DNA of 64,000 nt from JAJCYL01 sp040222875 (GTDB taxonomy: Bacteria > Bacteroidota > Bacteroidia > Cytophagales > Cyclobacteriaceae): contig JAVKCG010000004.1 in the NCBI GenBank assembly GCA_040222875.1, positions 124,001 to 188,000 of the forward strand, given 5' to 3'. Below, piece by piece: positions 52,639 to 61,589 of this stretch (positions within the stretch are counted from its first letter, which is position 1; every line of letters begins with the position of its first letter). Both the position numbers and the translations under genes were made by a program. The notes below the pieces were generated by a model, which worked only from the letters and a program-made list of their open reading frames with translations, was not told the DNA's origin and did not search any database.

Positions 52639-54695
52639 TAGAGGCCTAAAAGGGTTTCAAATTCACTTTCACTTATAATTTTCACTCCAAATTTATTCGC
52701 CTTTTCCAACTTTGAAGGGCCCATGTTATCACCCGCTACTAAATAATCAAGTTTGGCAGATACTGACGATACATTTTTACCACCATTTTTCTTGATCATC
52801 TCCTTTAACTCATCCCGGCTATGGTTGGTAAAAACACCTGAGATTACGAATGTCTTGCCTTCCAAAATATTGCTATCAGCAATGTCTCCAGATTTATCAA
52901 CCGCCATTTGCAAACCTGTAGCTTTTAATCTGTCTATGAATTCTCGATTTTTCTCGCTCTCAAAAAACTGCTGGAGGCTTATGGCTATCTTTTCCCCAAT
53001 TTCAGGAGCCTCTAGTAATTCTTCGTAAGACGCCTCCATTAATCGGTCAATAGATTCAAAATGATCGGCAAGTTTTTCAGCAACAGTTTGCCCTACAAAC
53101 CGGATTCCGATGCCAAACAGAACATCTTCAAAAGCTATTGCTTTCGATTTTTCAATTGAGTCGATAATATTTTGAGCTGATTTCTCACGAAGGCTTCTCA
53201 CGGAATAACCATTCTCATTTTTATCGGATGCCACTTGAAACTCCAGGCCATTCAAGGTTTCAAATGTGAGATCATATAGGTCGGCTGGGTTTTCTACCAA
53301 ACCTTTATCAATCAAACCCTTTAAAGTTTCCTTTCCAAGGCTTTCAATGTTCATAGCCCTACGCTGAATGAAATGCTCTAATCGACCCAGGACCTGTGGC
53401 GGACAGCTCTCAACGTTAGAGCAATAATGAACTGCCTCACCCTCCATTCTGATAAGCTCTGTGTCACATTTGGGGCAATTTTCAATGTACTTTACAGGCT
53501 CACTGTCTGGAGGCCGCTCATCTAAATGAACCCCCGTCACTTTAGGGATAATCTCACCGCCCTTCTCTACAAAAACAGTATCACCAACTCTTAGGTCAAG
53601 TCTGGCGATTTCGTTGGCATTATGAAGCGATGCCCTTTTCACAGTGGTCCCGGCAAGAAAAACTGGTTCCAATTCAGCAACCGGTGTAATCGCCCCTGTT
53701 CTCCCAACCTGATAAGTGATTGCATTCAATTTGGTCGCCGCACTTTCCGATTTGTACTTATAAGCTATCGCCCATCGTGGGCTTTTAGCAGTTGAACCGA
53801 GTTGCTCCCTTTGTTTGAAATTGTTGATTTTAATTACTACACCATCTGTGTCCAGAGGTAGCTCCAGCCGCTTCATTTCCCATTCAGCGATGTACTCAAA
53901 AACCTCATCGATGGATGAACATCTTCTGTAGGTTGGTGAAACATTAAATCCCCAACGTTCCAGCCTATCTATGGAATCCGCATGGTTGTCAAAAGCCAAG
54001 TCATCACCCAAAACAGAATAAAGAAAACAATCCAGATTCCTGGATGCGACTACTGAGGAATCCTGCATCTTCAAAGTACCGGAAGTAGTATTTCGTGGGT
54101 TCGCCAATCGCTCTTCACCAATATCTTCACGCTCTGCATTAATTCTATCGAAAACCTCTCGGGGCATGAACACCTCACCTCTCACCTCAAACTCTTCAGG
54201 TAAATCTCCCGCTGTCAGTCTAAGCGGAATTGTCCTGATTGTTTTAGCATTGGTTGTAATGTTATCTCCTCTGGTTCCATCCCCGCGGGTTACCGCTTTA
54301 TCCAAATAACCATTTTTATAGGTAAGGCTAAGGGCAGTGCCATCAAATTTTAATTCGCAGAAGTATTCGAAATCTTCATGCCCTAATCCTTTTACAACCC
54401 TGTCGTGGAAGTCAGTCAATTCTTCTTTGGAGTAAGTATTTGACAAGGACAACATGGGGAATTTGTGATAAACCGTTTCAAACGATTTTGTAATAGTCCC
54501 CCCTACCCTCTGTGTCGGTGAATCCTGAAGTTTTAATGTAGGAAACTTGCTTTCAAGGTCGATGAGCTCTTGTAGTAATTTATCGAACTCAAAGTCGCTA
54601 ATTTCCGTTCTGTCTTCACCATAGTACAATTGGTTGTGGTAGTCAACTTGTTTAGATAATTCGGCAATTTTTGATTTGGCCTCCAGCTCAGTCAT
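52638..54695 (-). CDS. ligA: NAD-dependent DNA ligase
   Basis: A 685-residue ligase that seals nicks in replication and repair. The adenylation domain holds the catalytic Lys116 in ELKFDG, with the NAD-binding Ia region (ISDFEFDKLLQEL) at the start. An OB-fold, a four-cysteine zinc finger (CPKCD, then HYCSNVESCP), helix-hairpin-helix repeats and a C-terminal BRCT domain (KTFVISGVFTNHSRDELKEMI) follow in order. The protein is complete. It heads the operon with the DUF6913 and dapA genes. Confidence 0.98.
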   Translation of the reverse strand: MTELEAKSKIAELSKQVDYHNQLYYGEDRTEISDFEFDKLLQELIDLESKFPTLKLQDSPTQRVGGTITKSFETVYHKFPMLSLSNTYSKEELTDFHDRVVKGLGHEDFEYFCELKFDGTALSLTYKNGYLDKAVTRGDGTRGDNITTNAKTIRTIPLRLTAGDLPEEFEVRGEVFMPREVFDRINAEREDIGEERLANPRNTTSGTLKMQDSSVVASRNLDCFLYSVLGDDLAFDNHADSIDRLERWGFNVSPTYRRCSSIDEVFEYIAEWEMKRLELPLDTDGVVIKINNFKQREQLGSTAKSPRWAIAYKYKSESAATKLNAITYQVGRTGAITPVAELEPVFLAGTTVKRASLHNANEIARLDLRVGDTVFVEKGGEIIPKVTGVHLDERPPDSEPVKYIENCPKCDTELIRMEGEAVHYCSNVESCPPQVLGRLEHFIQRRAMNIESLGKETLKGLIDKGLVENPADLYDLTFETLNGLEFQVASDKNENGYSVRSLREKSAQNIIDSIEKSKAIAFEDVLFGIGIRFVGQTVAEKLADHFESIDRLMEASYEELLEAPEIGEKIAISLQQFFESEKNREFIDRLKATGLQMAVDKSGDIADSNILEGKTFVISGVFTNHSRDELKEMIKKNGGKNVSSVSAKLDYLVAGDNMGPSKLEKANKFGVKIISESEFETLLGL

Positions 54696-54734
54696 GCTGG
54701 CAAATTTAATCGGTCATGACGTCAGTTTCAGGCG

Positions 54735-54765
54735 TTTGCGGCCAAACAATTAGTTGCTATTTTTG
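54735..54765 (+). promoter_or_regulatory. Promoter of the ferredoxin gene
   Basis: TTTG (54735-54738), a 19-base spacer and TATTTTTG (54758-54765): an exact match to the Bacteroidota TTTG-N19-TAnnTTTG form, about 31 bases before the ATG. Confidence 0.8.
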
Positions 54766-54795
54766 TTCAATTTTAAAAATTAAGAAGGAAGTACG

Positions 54796-55146
54796 ATGGC
54801 GATAATGATAACAGATGAATGCATTAATTGTGGTGCATGTGAACCAGAATGCCCAAATACAGCTATTTATGAAGGTGGTGTAGAATGGAGCTGGGGAGGG
54901 GGTACTGAATTAAAAGGTGAAGTACAACTACAGGATGGATCTGTAGCGGATGCCGATGAGCACCAAACACCCGTATCAGATGAATTTTACTACATCGTAA
55001 CTGCCAAGTGTACTGAATGCAACGGCTTTCATGAAGAGCCTCAGTGTGCTGCTGTTTGCCCCGTTGACTGCTGTGTACCTGACCCAGATCATGAAGAAAC
55101 CGAAGAAGTGCTTTTAGGTAAGAAGGCCTTTATGCATGGGGAGTAG
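54796..55146 (+). CDS. Two-cluster [4Fe-4S] ferredoxin
   Basis: A 116-residue ferredoxin with two cluster sites: CINCGACEPECPN near the start and CTECNGFHEEPQCAAVCPVDCC around residues 75-95. An insert of about 40 residues separates the motifs, as in the bacterial ferredoxins of the YfhL type. It carries electrons for redox enzymes in the cytoplasm. It has its own promoter. Confidence 0.95.
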   Translation: MAIMITDECINCGACEPECPNTAIYEGGVEWSWGGGTELKGEVQLQDGSVADADEHQTPVSDEFYYIVTAKCTECNGFHEEPQCAAVCPVDCCVPDPDHEETEEVLLGKKAFMHGE

Positions 55147-55202
55147 GTTGTAAAATTTTAGAACCATTGTTGACGGATATTAATTATCAGTCTGAAAAAG
55201 AT

Positions 55203-55230
55203 AAGCCTCTCATTGGGGCTTTTTTTGTTT
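55203..55230 (+). terminator. Weak terminator after ferredoxin gene
   Basis: AAGCCTC and GGGGCTT form a short stem with one mismatch, then a run of seven T. Confidence 0.5.
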
Positions 55231-55283
55231 AACTGATTCTTACTTATCCTACAAAATGGAAATCCATCTCTGTTGATTGCAGG

Positions 55284-55835
55284 CTATATTAATTCATTTT
55301 GAGCCTTAATGCTTCTGTCAAGATACTCTTCAACCATACCAGAATTTTCGGCGATAAACGATCTCACGTTATCATCTTTTGCACTTGTTGATAAGTCTTT
55401 CATTTTTTTCAAAAGACCAGATTGTAAATGAGTGACCTCTTCAAGATAGACTCTATCTAAATTTTTCTTTTCCTGTTTGCGCACCTGATAGTAGATTTCC
55501 AGGTGCTCAGGCTTCATAGTTTCTGTTAACCTGATGCCTTCTTTTACAGCAAGTATGTCAATCTTTACTGAAAGTAGCTTGTACTGCTTCAGGGCAGCTT
55601 TGGTATACTCTTTTGCCTCTACTGAATATGCTTTGTCATTAACTTCTGTAGATAGCTCCTGCATTAGCATGGAGGCACTCTGTAGCTCCAAAATGAACTG
55701 GGTTTCTACCACCATCTTTTCGTCATCGAACTTATAGCCATTGCGTTGGTTGGCTTCAACATAGGTGAAGTCCCGATTACATGCGGTTAACATCAAAATC
55801 AATACCGTTGCTAATACTAAAATTTGCTTATTCAT
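55284..55835 (-). CDS. Helical lipoprotein (DUF4142-like)
   Basis: A 183-residue lipoprotein: the signal MNKQILVLATVLILMLTAC is followed by an all-helical domain resembling the DUF4142 family (ferritin-like bundle, for example AKEYTKAALKQYKLLSVKIDILAVKEGIRL). The family match is tentative. The ATG at 55835 is preferred to 55877, which would overlap the upstream gene. It is the second gene of a two-gene operon whose promoter region carries a sigma-54-like site. Confidence 0.75.
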   Translation of the reverse strand: MNKQILVLATVLILMLTACNRDFTYVEANQRNGYKFDDEKMVVETQFILELQSASMLMQELSTEVNDKAYSVEAKEYTKAALKQYKLLSVKIDILAVKEGIRLTETMKPEHLEIYYQVRKQEKKNLDRVYLEEVTHLQSGLLKKMKDLSTSAKDDNVRSFIAENSGMVEEYLDRSIKAQNELI

Positions 55836-55876
55836 ATTTTCTAAATTTTTTGTTACTAATTTTTTGTTACTCAACA

Positions 55877-56308
55877 TCAGAATAAATCTTTCAAATCGGC
55901 AGAAGCGTGTCTTAACTCCAAATCAGCATCAAAGAGAATTTGATTGATTGAGTCTTTAATTGTAATCAAGTCGGAGTGCTGTGATCTCTCAATTTCCTCT
56001 TTAAGGTTAACTAATACCGATCTGCGCTTTACCAGAAGTCGCTTAGTTTCAATTAACTCATTTCGGTTTTTAGCTATTCCCGAAAGCCTGTTATCAATAT
56101 GTTGAATTGCCGAATCAATGCCCTCAATCTTACTATCAATGTGAGTGAGCAATGTCGATTCATGACCACTGTCCTTTTGAAGTTCATAAAACATCGAAGG
56201 CTGGTAATCCATAATTGAACGACCGAATTGATTAAGATGACGCTCATAAAAAATCAAGAATGTCAATATGATGAATGTGCCGATCAAATAATTCAAAGAC
56301 TTTTTCAT
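55877..56308 (-). CDS. Membrane-anchored coiled-coil protein, unknown
   Basis: A 143-residue protein with one N-terminal helix (LNYLIGTFIILTFLIFYE) and a long coiled coil (about 55-140: IDSAIQHIDNRLSGIAKNRNELIETKRLLVKRRSVLVNLKEEI). No enzyme motif is visible. It likely projects into the periplasm. It precedes the DUF4142-like lipoprotein gene and is itself preceded by a -24/-12 element. It lies immediately downstream of a histidine kinase gene. Confidence 0.7.
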   Translation of the reverse strand: MKKSLNYLIGTFIILTFLIFYERHLNQFGRSIMDYQPSMFYELQKDSGHESTLLTHIDSKIEGIDSAIQHIDNRLSGIAKNRNELIETKRLLVKRRSVLVNLKEEIERSQHSDLITIKDSINQILFDADLELRHASADLKDLF

Positions 56309-56329
56309 GACTTTTTTATTGGCTATAGT

Positions 56330-56345
56330 TCCAAATAGCCTGCCA
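56330..56345 (-). promoter_or_regulatory. Sigma-54-type -24/-12 element (operon 56308)
   Basis: On the reverse strand TGGCA-G-GCTAT-TTGGA keeps the GG and TTG of the TGGCAC-N5-TTGCA consensus with correct spacing; the last C of TTGC is G. It ends 22 bases before the ATG. Confidence 0.5.
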
Positions 56346-56427
56346 TGTGCCTCTTTAAGGCTTATTGAGATGTTTTTAGGTAATTATTGGGGAGGAAATA
56401 CCCAATGATGGAGATTATGTCCTCATC

Positions 56428-58125
56428 CTAAACCAATGGTATAGTAATGATAAAACGGGTGCCCTCACCAATCTTGCTGAAGACTTCAATTTCACCATTA
56501 TGGCTATTAATGATGCTTTTAGTGGAAGTTAAGCCGAGTCCGGTACCATGGTTTTTGGTGCTGTAGAAGGGATCGAAAAGTTTTAAAATTATTTCACTTG
56601 AAATGCCCGGACCATTATCCCCGATAACAATAGTGGCGGAATCATTCTCACAGCCGCTCAAAACAGTGAGCATGCCATCTTCTTTTCCTTCCATGGCCTC
56701 AACAGCATTAATAAGAATATTTGTTAGTGCAATCTTCATTTGCTCTTTATCCGCATTAACAATTGCACTTTGCTTACTGAGTAATGGTCTGTTTAATTTG
56801 ATTTGTGTCAGTTTTATCCTGTCTTCAATTTGGGCTAATGATTCATTCAGTATTGTCTCAATACTAATTTTTGCAGTTGATGATTTTTTAGGCCGGGATG
56901 ATAAAAGCAGCTCTTTAATAATATTGTTGATCCGGATTGAGTTTGACTCGAATATTTCAGTGCAGAACTTCAGAGTGTCCTGATAGTCGGAGTCTGTAAC
57001 CTTAGTGGACATGAGTTGCTCATTGGCCATTTGAATATTATTCAGTGGATTCCGTACCTCATGGGCTATTGTCCTTGCCAAGAGTCCGGTCATAGCCAAT
57101 TTTTCAGATTGAACCAGCTTTTGTTCTGCCTTTTTAAGGAAAGTCATATCTCTGATAATGCCTTGATAGCCGACAACCTGATCTTCGGCGTCTTTCACCG
57201 GTAAACAAGACATCGAAACGGTAACAGCATCGGCTGTGGTATTAAGCTTTGACTCAAAATGTGCCACCATTTCAACCTTTGCCAATTCATCCTTAAACAT
57301 GTCAAATGACCCTTCATCAATAAAAACTTCCCTAAGGTTTATTCGTCTGTCAGAATCAACACCCAACAAAGCAACCAGAGATGGATTCATCTCCACTATA
57401 TCAAAGTGGCAATTCATAAGAAGGATACCATCTATACTCCGCTTGAAAAGCGATCTGTACTTTTCTTCACTTTCTTTTAAAACTTTTTGGGCTGATACCA
57501 ATTTGCCTAATGTGTTCGAAGTGACGAGGTAGGAGACTATCAAAATCAAAATGGCCACACTAACTGCAATAAGCATCAATAGTGGTACATTTCGATCAGT
57601 TTGCTGTTGTCGTTCTAACCTTTGGAGCAATAACTGGTTCTCATTTTTTTCAATCTCATCAATTAATCTTCGAATCACATTCATGTTATCCTTTTCAAAC
57701 TTCAGAAGATTTAGTTCATACCTGCCGAAATCTGTATCCTCCTCAGCTGTTTTTAGGATCTCGCTTATTATGTTGTATTTGCGAAAAACCTGAGCCCTTA
57801 ATGTGTCAATAAGAAATTGTTGTTCAACTTCGTTTTCAGTGAGGCTGTCTAAATGATTGAGCCGAACAAAGGCGTCATCCCTCAATTTCTGGAAATCAGT
57901 CAAAAACGACGGAACCAGGGTTAATTGATACCCACGATGGGCAGATTCGGCCTCCCGTAGGTTTGAATAAAGACCTTCCAAATCCATCAGAAAACTATTT
58001 GACTGTCGAATTAATCCAAGATTAGATCTGTAATCAAAAACATTGTTGTAAATCAGAGCGGCATAGACTATCGCCAACAGCGCTACTACCAAGAAAACTA
58101 TCCTGTAAATCCTTCTCCTGTTCAT
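56428..58125 (-). CDS. Sensor histidine kinase (CHASE3-PAS-HisKA)
   Basis: A 565-residue membrane kinase. Two transmembrane helices (about 7-28 and 181-202) flank a CHASE3 sensor domain. Next come a PAS domain (about 222-335), a HisKA dimerisation domain with the phosphoacceptor His355 in AHEVRNPLNN and an ATPase domain (DNGPGI, GTGLGL). The architecture is typical of NtrB/AtoS-like kinases that feed NtrC-type regulators. The matching regulator is at 58891-60264. A periplasmic signal is likely. Confidence 0.94.
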   Translation of the reverse strand: MNRRRIYRIVFLVVALLAIVYAALIYNNVFDYRSNLGLIRQSNSFLMDLEGLYSNLREAESAHRGYQLTLVPSFLTDFQKLRDDAFVRLNHLDSLTENEVEQQFLIDTLRAQVFRKYNIISEILKTAEEDTDFGRYELNLLKFEKDNMNVIRRLIDEIEKNENQLLLQRLERQQQTDRNVPLLMLIAVSVAILILIVSYLVTSNTLGKLVSAQKVLKESEEKYRSLFKRSIDGILLMNCHFDIVEMNPSLVALLGVDSDRRINLREVFIDEGSFDMFKDELAKVEMVAHFESKLNTTADAVTVSMSCLPVKDAEDQVVGYQGIIRDMTFLKKAEQKLVQSEKLAMTGLLARTIAHEVRNPLNNIQMANEQLMSTKVTDSDYQDTLKFCTEIFESNSIRINNIIKELLLSSRPKKSSTAKISIETILNESLAQIEDRIKLTQIKLNRPLLSKQSAIVNADKEQMKIALTNILINAVEAMEGKEDGMLTVLSGCENDSATIVIGDNGPGISSEIILKLFDPFYSTKNHGTGLGLTSTKSIINSHNGEIEVFSKIGEGTRFIITIPLV

Positions 58126-58243
58126 TTACTTCAAGTTGAAAAATTCAACATAGTTGTCCAAAATTTCCACGGCTATCATTAGCTCTCAAGCTTCAAAACT
58201 GCATAGCAGAGTCATAAGCTACGTAACGCACATTATTTGAACA

Positions 58244-58259
58244 TGGCATCATATTTTCA
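58244..58259 (+). promoter_or_regulatory. Sigma-54-type -24/-12 element (gene 58339)
   Basis: TGGCAT-CATAT-TTTCA keeps GG and the TT-CA with correct spacing relative to TGGCAC-N5-TTGCA; two consensus positions differ. It lies 80 bases before the ATG. Confidence 0.4.
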
Positions 58260-58338
58260 AAAGGTAAGCCATTCATTGCAAAGCTCTCAAAATAATAAGC
58301 TATGCAATGCTGATTATTAAACTTGAAAACAAATAACC

Positions 58339-58854
58339 ATGAAAAAAGGATTGATAAAAGGAATAGTAGTGACTATAATGTTTCTAACATTCGGAACATT
58401 GACTAATGAGGTCAGGGCTCAATATAAAACTGGTGCAGGCCTGCGGTTTGGTGGAACCAGTGGAGTTTCACTAAAACATTTTTACAAACCGAATGCCGCC
58501 TACGAAGGAATACTCGGCATATTTAACAATGGCTTTAGCATAACAGGTCTAATTGAAAGAAGTGCACCTGCATTTGATGCCCCAGGTCTTTATTGGTATT
58601 ATGGGGCTGGAGCACACGTGGCTTTATATGATAACCATGGCAGATTGCATGGATTTGGAAGAGATATCAATGACCGTGACAGTGATGATATCGGACTTGG
58701 AATTGATGGTATTGTTGGGTTGGAATATAAAATTCCTGATAATGTGCCCCTTTCAATTTCAATGGGTTTAAAACCATTTTTGGAAATAGACTCTGATGGT
58801 GACTGGGATTTGGCTCCTGACCCCGCAATCACTATTCGATACATATTCAAATAA
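58339..58854 (+). CDS. Small outer-membrane beta-barrel-like protein
   Basis: A 171-residue exported protein with a signal peptide (about 1-28, ending VRA) and a strand-rich body: YKTGAGLRFGGTSGVSLKHFYKP, GLYWYYGAGAHVALYD, GIDGIVGLEYKIP, ending AITIRYIFK with the aromatic last residue typical of outer-membrane barrels. It is probably an eight-strand barrel. It lies between the kinase and the sigma-54 activator genes and has a candidate -24/-12 promoter. Confidence 0.8.
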   Translation: MKKGLIKGIVVTIMFLTFGTLTNEVRAQYKTGAGLRFGGTSGVSLKHFYKPNAAYEGILGIFNNGFSITGLIERSAPAFDAPGLYWYYGAGAHVALYDNHGRLHGFGRDINDRDSDDIGLGIDGIVGLEYKIPDNVPLSISMGLKPFLEIDSDGDWDLAPDPAITIRYIFK

Positions 58855-58890
58855 TTTGACCAATGCCACCTGCTTGTGTCAGGTGGCACT

Positions 58891-60264
58891 TTAGCTTTCT
58901 ATTCCGTACATTTTCAGTTTGCTGTAAAGCGTTTTACGGTCCATTTTCAGGATTTCAGCAGTTCTACTCTTGTTGTTTCCAGTTTGCTGCAAAGTTTGAA
59001 CAATGGCTTTCTTCTCGGTTTCTTCAATTATTGATTTTAGGTCAGCTGATTTAAAATCAATGTTCTGAACAAAGCCGTCTTCTTCTAAAGGTTGCGGATA
59101 AATTATTTCTTCTGGAAGAATATCCTTATTCACTAAACTCTCTTTTGATAATAAAACACACCGCTTAATAACATTTTGCAATTCCCGTAAATTCCCATAC
59201 CACGGATATTCATTAAATAAGGCTGTTACTTCACTATCAAAGCCTTTTACAGCCTTTTTTAGTTGATCGTTTGCCAATGCCAAAAAATGATTGGTGTAAA
59301 CCGGAATGTCCTCTTTGCGGTGGCGTAGAGGGGCCAGCTGTAGCTTAAATTCATTAAGCCTGTGGTAAAGATCTTCACGGAAATTATTCTTGGCGACTGA
59401 TTTACGAAGATCATCATTAGTAGCTGCTATAATCCTAACATCCACGTCAACTTCCTTATTAGACCCAACTCTTTTAACCTTTCTTTCTTGTAACACTCGA
59501 AGTAGCATCACCTGAGTATCGTATGAGAGGTTACCGATTTCATCCAGAAAAAGTGTCCCTCCATCTGCGGCCTCAAAACTCCCTTTTTTGTCTGCAAGAG
59601 CCCCTGTGAATGCCCCTTTCATGTGCCCAAAAAGTTCACTGCCCGCAAGGTCTTTCGGCAAGGCTCCACAATCAATTGCTATAAATGGGCTATCCTTCCT
59701 TGCACTCCGATTATGGATTTCATTTGCTACATACTCTTTACCCGTTCCTGTTTCCCCAATAATAATTACAGAAAGTTCAGTTGGCCCTATTAGATCAAGG
59801 TGCTCTTGAATTTTTACGGAACTTTGACTTTTTCCAACAATAAAGTTTTTCGATTTAGAAGATTGTTTTTTAGCGGATGTTGTGGGTTGAGTATTTTTCG
59901 TTGACCCGTCATCAATTGCATCGTTGATCCGCATCAACAATTCATCCGGATAGAGGGGTTTAGCGATATAGTCAAATGCACCCTTTTTGAGCATGTTTAC
60001 GGCTACCCTAACATCTGAGTACGCGGTTATTATTATCACCGGAACCGCTGGCTTTATTACCTTAATTTTCAAGATTAGATCATCCGCAGTGACATCAGGT
60101 AAGCGGTAATCACAGAGTATAATATGGAATTCGTTCTCCTTTAAAATATCAAGAGCGCTTTTTCCATCATGGGTATACTCAACTTCAAACCCCTCTTTTT
60201 TGAGAAACCGCTCAATTAACCTGCAGGTGTCTATATCGTCATCAATGATTAGCGCCCTTTTCAT
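58891..60264 (-). CDS. NtrC-type sigma-54-dependent response regulator
   Basis: A 457-residue activator. The receiver domain has acidic pocket DDD at 8-10 and phosphoacceptor Asp52. The AAA+ domain has Walker A GETGTGKE (170-177), the sigma-54 contact loop GAFTGA (217-222), Walker B GTLFLDEIG and the arginine region NFREDLYHRLNEF. The Fis-type helix-turn-helix (about 412-455: IVQTLQQTGNNKSRTAEILKMDRKTLYSKL) is complete. It drives open-complex formation at -24/-12 promoters. Its likely kinase is 56428-58125 and likely targets are the neighbouring genes. Confidence 0.97.
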   Translation of the reverse strand: MKRALIIDDDIDTCRLIERFLKKEGFEVEYTHDGKSALDILKENEFHIILCDYRLPDVTADDLILKIKVIKPAVPVIIITAYSDVRVAVNMLKKGAFDYIAKPLYPDELLMRINDAIDDGSTKNTQPTTSAKKQSSKSKNFIVGKSQSSVKIQEHLDLIGPTELSVIIIGETGTGKEYVANEIHNRSARKDSPFIAIDCGALPKDLAGSELFGHMKGAFTGALADKKGSFEAADGGTLFLDEIGNLSYDTQVMLLRVLQERKVKRVGSNKEVDVDVRIIAATNDDLRKSVAKNNFREDLYHRLNEFKLQLAPLRHRKEDIPVYTNHFLALANDQLKKAVKGFDSEVTALFNEYPWYGNLRELQNVIKRCVLLSKESLVNKDILPEEIIYPQPLEEDGFVQNIDFKSADLKSIIEETEKKAIVQTLQQTGNNKSRTAEILKMDRKTLYSKLKMYGIES

Positions 60265-60444
60265 ATGCTGAATATACTATAGATGTTCAGAATTTTTCAG
60301 GTCAGCAATCGGCACTTTATAAATATTAATATCTAATCTCTGTGCCTATCCGGGTTGTAGATTATTTCAACAACTGTGATGATCGAATCAACAAAGTTCC
60401 TCATAATGGATACATATAAGATGGAATAGGACATTTTTTAGGGC

Positions 60445-60460
60445 TGGCACAGTATTTCCA
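60445..60460 (+). promoter_or_regulatory. Sigma-54-type -24/-12 element (gene 60491)
   Basis: TGGCAC-AGTAT-TTCCA matches TGGCAC-N5-TTGCA except for C instead of G in the -12 box. It ends 30 bases before the ATG of the DUF4382 gene, beside the sigma-54 activator gene. Confidence 0.65.
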
Positions 60461-60490
60461 CAATTGGAGTGAACCAAAATTTGATTTAAA

Positions 60491-61507
60491 ATGAAAAAAT
60501 TAGCTTTTAAAATTTTAACGATGTCAATAGCTGCAGCAAGTTTTATTGCATGTAGCGATGACGGGGAAAATGTTTCACCCAACCCTGGTAACGGTGGCAA
60601 TGAAACCCCTCAGGGTCAGGCAAATATTCAAATGACAGATGCGCCTGCAGATGATGCAAACGTGGAAGCAGTTTTTGTAACTGTAACTGAAATTAACGTA
60701 GATGGAGAAGCTTTTGCTGGCTTTAGCGGCCCACAAACTATTGACTTGATGTCTTACCAAAATGGTAATACCAAACTTATGGGTACTGGCAATTTAGATG
60801 CTAAATCCTACTCTAACATTGAATTGGTGTTTGACTTCGAAGAAGATGCGAACGGAAATTTTCCAGGTTGCTATGTAGAAACCAAGGACAAGGTAAAGCA
60901 TCAATTAAAAACGCAAAGCAATTCAAATGCATTTGTAAGTCGTGGCTCTTTTGATATTGAAGAAAACAGCTCAAGTGATATTGTGCTGGATTTTGATATC
61001 AGAAAGGCCATCAAGTACTCTGATGACAACAGTTCTTCAAGCCAGTTCACTCTTGTGAGTAAGTCAGAAGTTGAGAGCTCAATCAGGTTGCTTAATGAAA
61101 GAAGCACTGGTATGATAGAAGGTACAGTTGATGCATCAACAACAAGTTCGTCAGATGAGAAAATTGTAGCATTTGCCTATGTGAAAAACAGTTTTGACGA
61201 GTCTGCTGAAGTTGAAGGCCAGGGTGCCAGTAATATTAGGTTTAAAAATGCTGTAAATAGCTCAGTAGTTAACAACGGGTCATTCACACTTGCATTTTTA
61301 CCCGAAGGTGAATACGAAATAGTTTTCTTCAGCTTTGAAGAAGATGAAAGCGATACAGACGGTGATGGTAACAATTCAGAATTGATGCTAAAAAGCCGGC
61401 TTGAAATTGAAAGTGCATTAGGGCTTGATTTGAGCAGCATCTCGGTGAATGCCCAATCCACAGTAAGCCTTTCGATTGATGCAACTGGCATAATTGGTAT
61501 AAACTAA
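60491..61507 (+). CDS. DUF4382 lipoprotein
   Basis: A 338-residue lipoprotein: the signal MKKLAFKILTMSIAAASFIAC precedes a Gly/Asn-rich linker and a DUF4382 domain (about 38-170) with the family opening GQANIQMTDAPADDANVEAVFVTVTEINV. A second domain (about 200-335) is strand-rich and may be a carboxypeptidase-regulatory-like fold (FTLAFLPEGEYEIVFFSF). The function is unknown. It has the best -24/-12 promoter in the island, and the coiled-coil lipoprotein gene follows. Confidence 0.88.
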   Translation: MKKLAFKILTMSIAAASFIACSDDGENVSPNPGNGGNETPQGQANIQMTDAPADDANVEAVFVTVTEINVDGEAFAGFSGPQTIDLMSYQNGNTKLMGTGNLDAKSYSNIELVFDFEEDANGNFPGCYVETKDKVKHQLKTQSNSNAFVSRGSFDIEENSSSDIVLDFDIRKAIKYSDDNSSSSQFTLVSKSEVESSIRLLNERSTGMIEGTVDASTTSSSDEKIVAFAYVKNSFDESAEVEGQGASNIRFKNAVNSSVVNNGSFTLAFLPEGEYEIVFFSFEEDESDTDGDGNNSELMLKSRLEIESALGLDLSSISVNAQSTVSLSIDATGIIGIN

Positions 61508-61589
61508 TATTTAACCCAGTTGTGAAAGGGGGGTGTCCCAGGGCGCTCCCCTATTATTTTAACAAAATCAGAATCATAAAATTATCGTC

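Noticed and set aside
54715..54725. TGACGTCA palindrome near the ligA start as an operator
   Set aside because: An isolated 8-base palindrome is expected by chance in 64 kb, and it is not paired with a second site.
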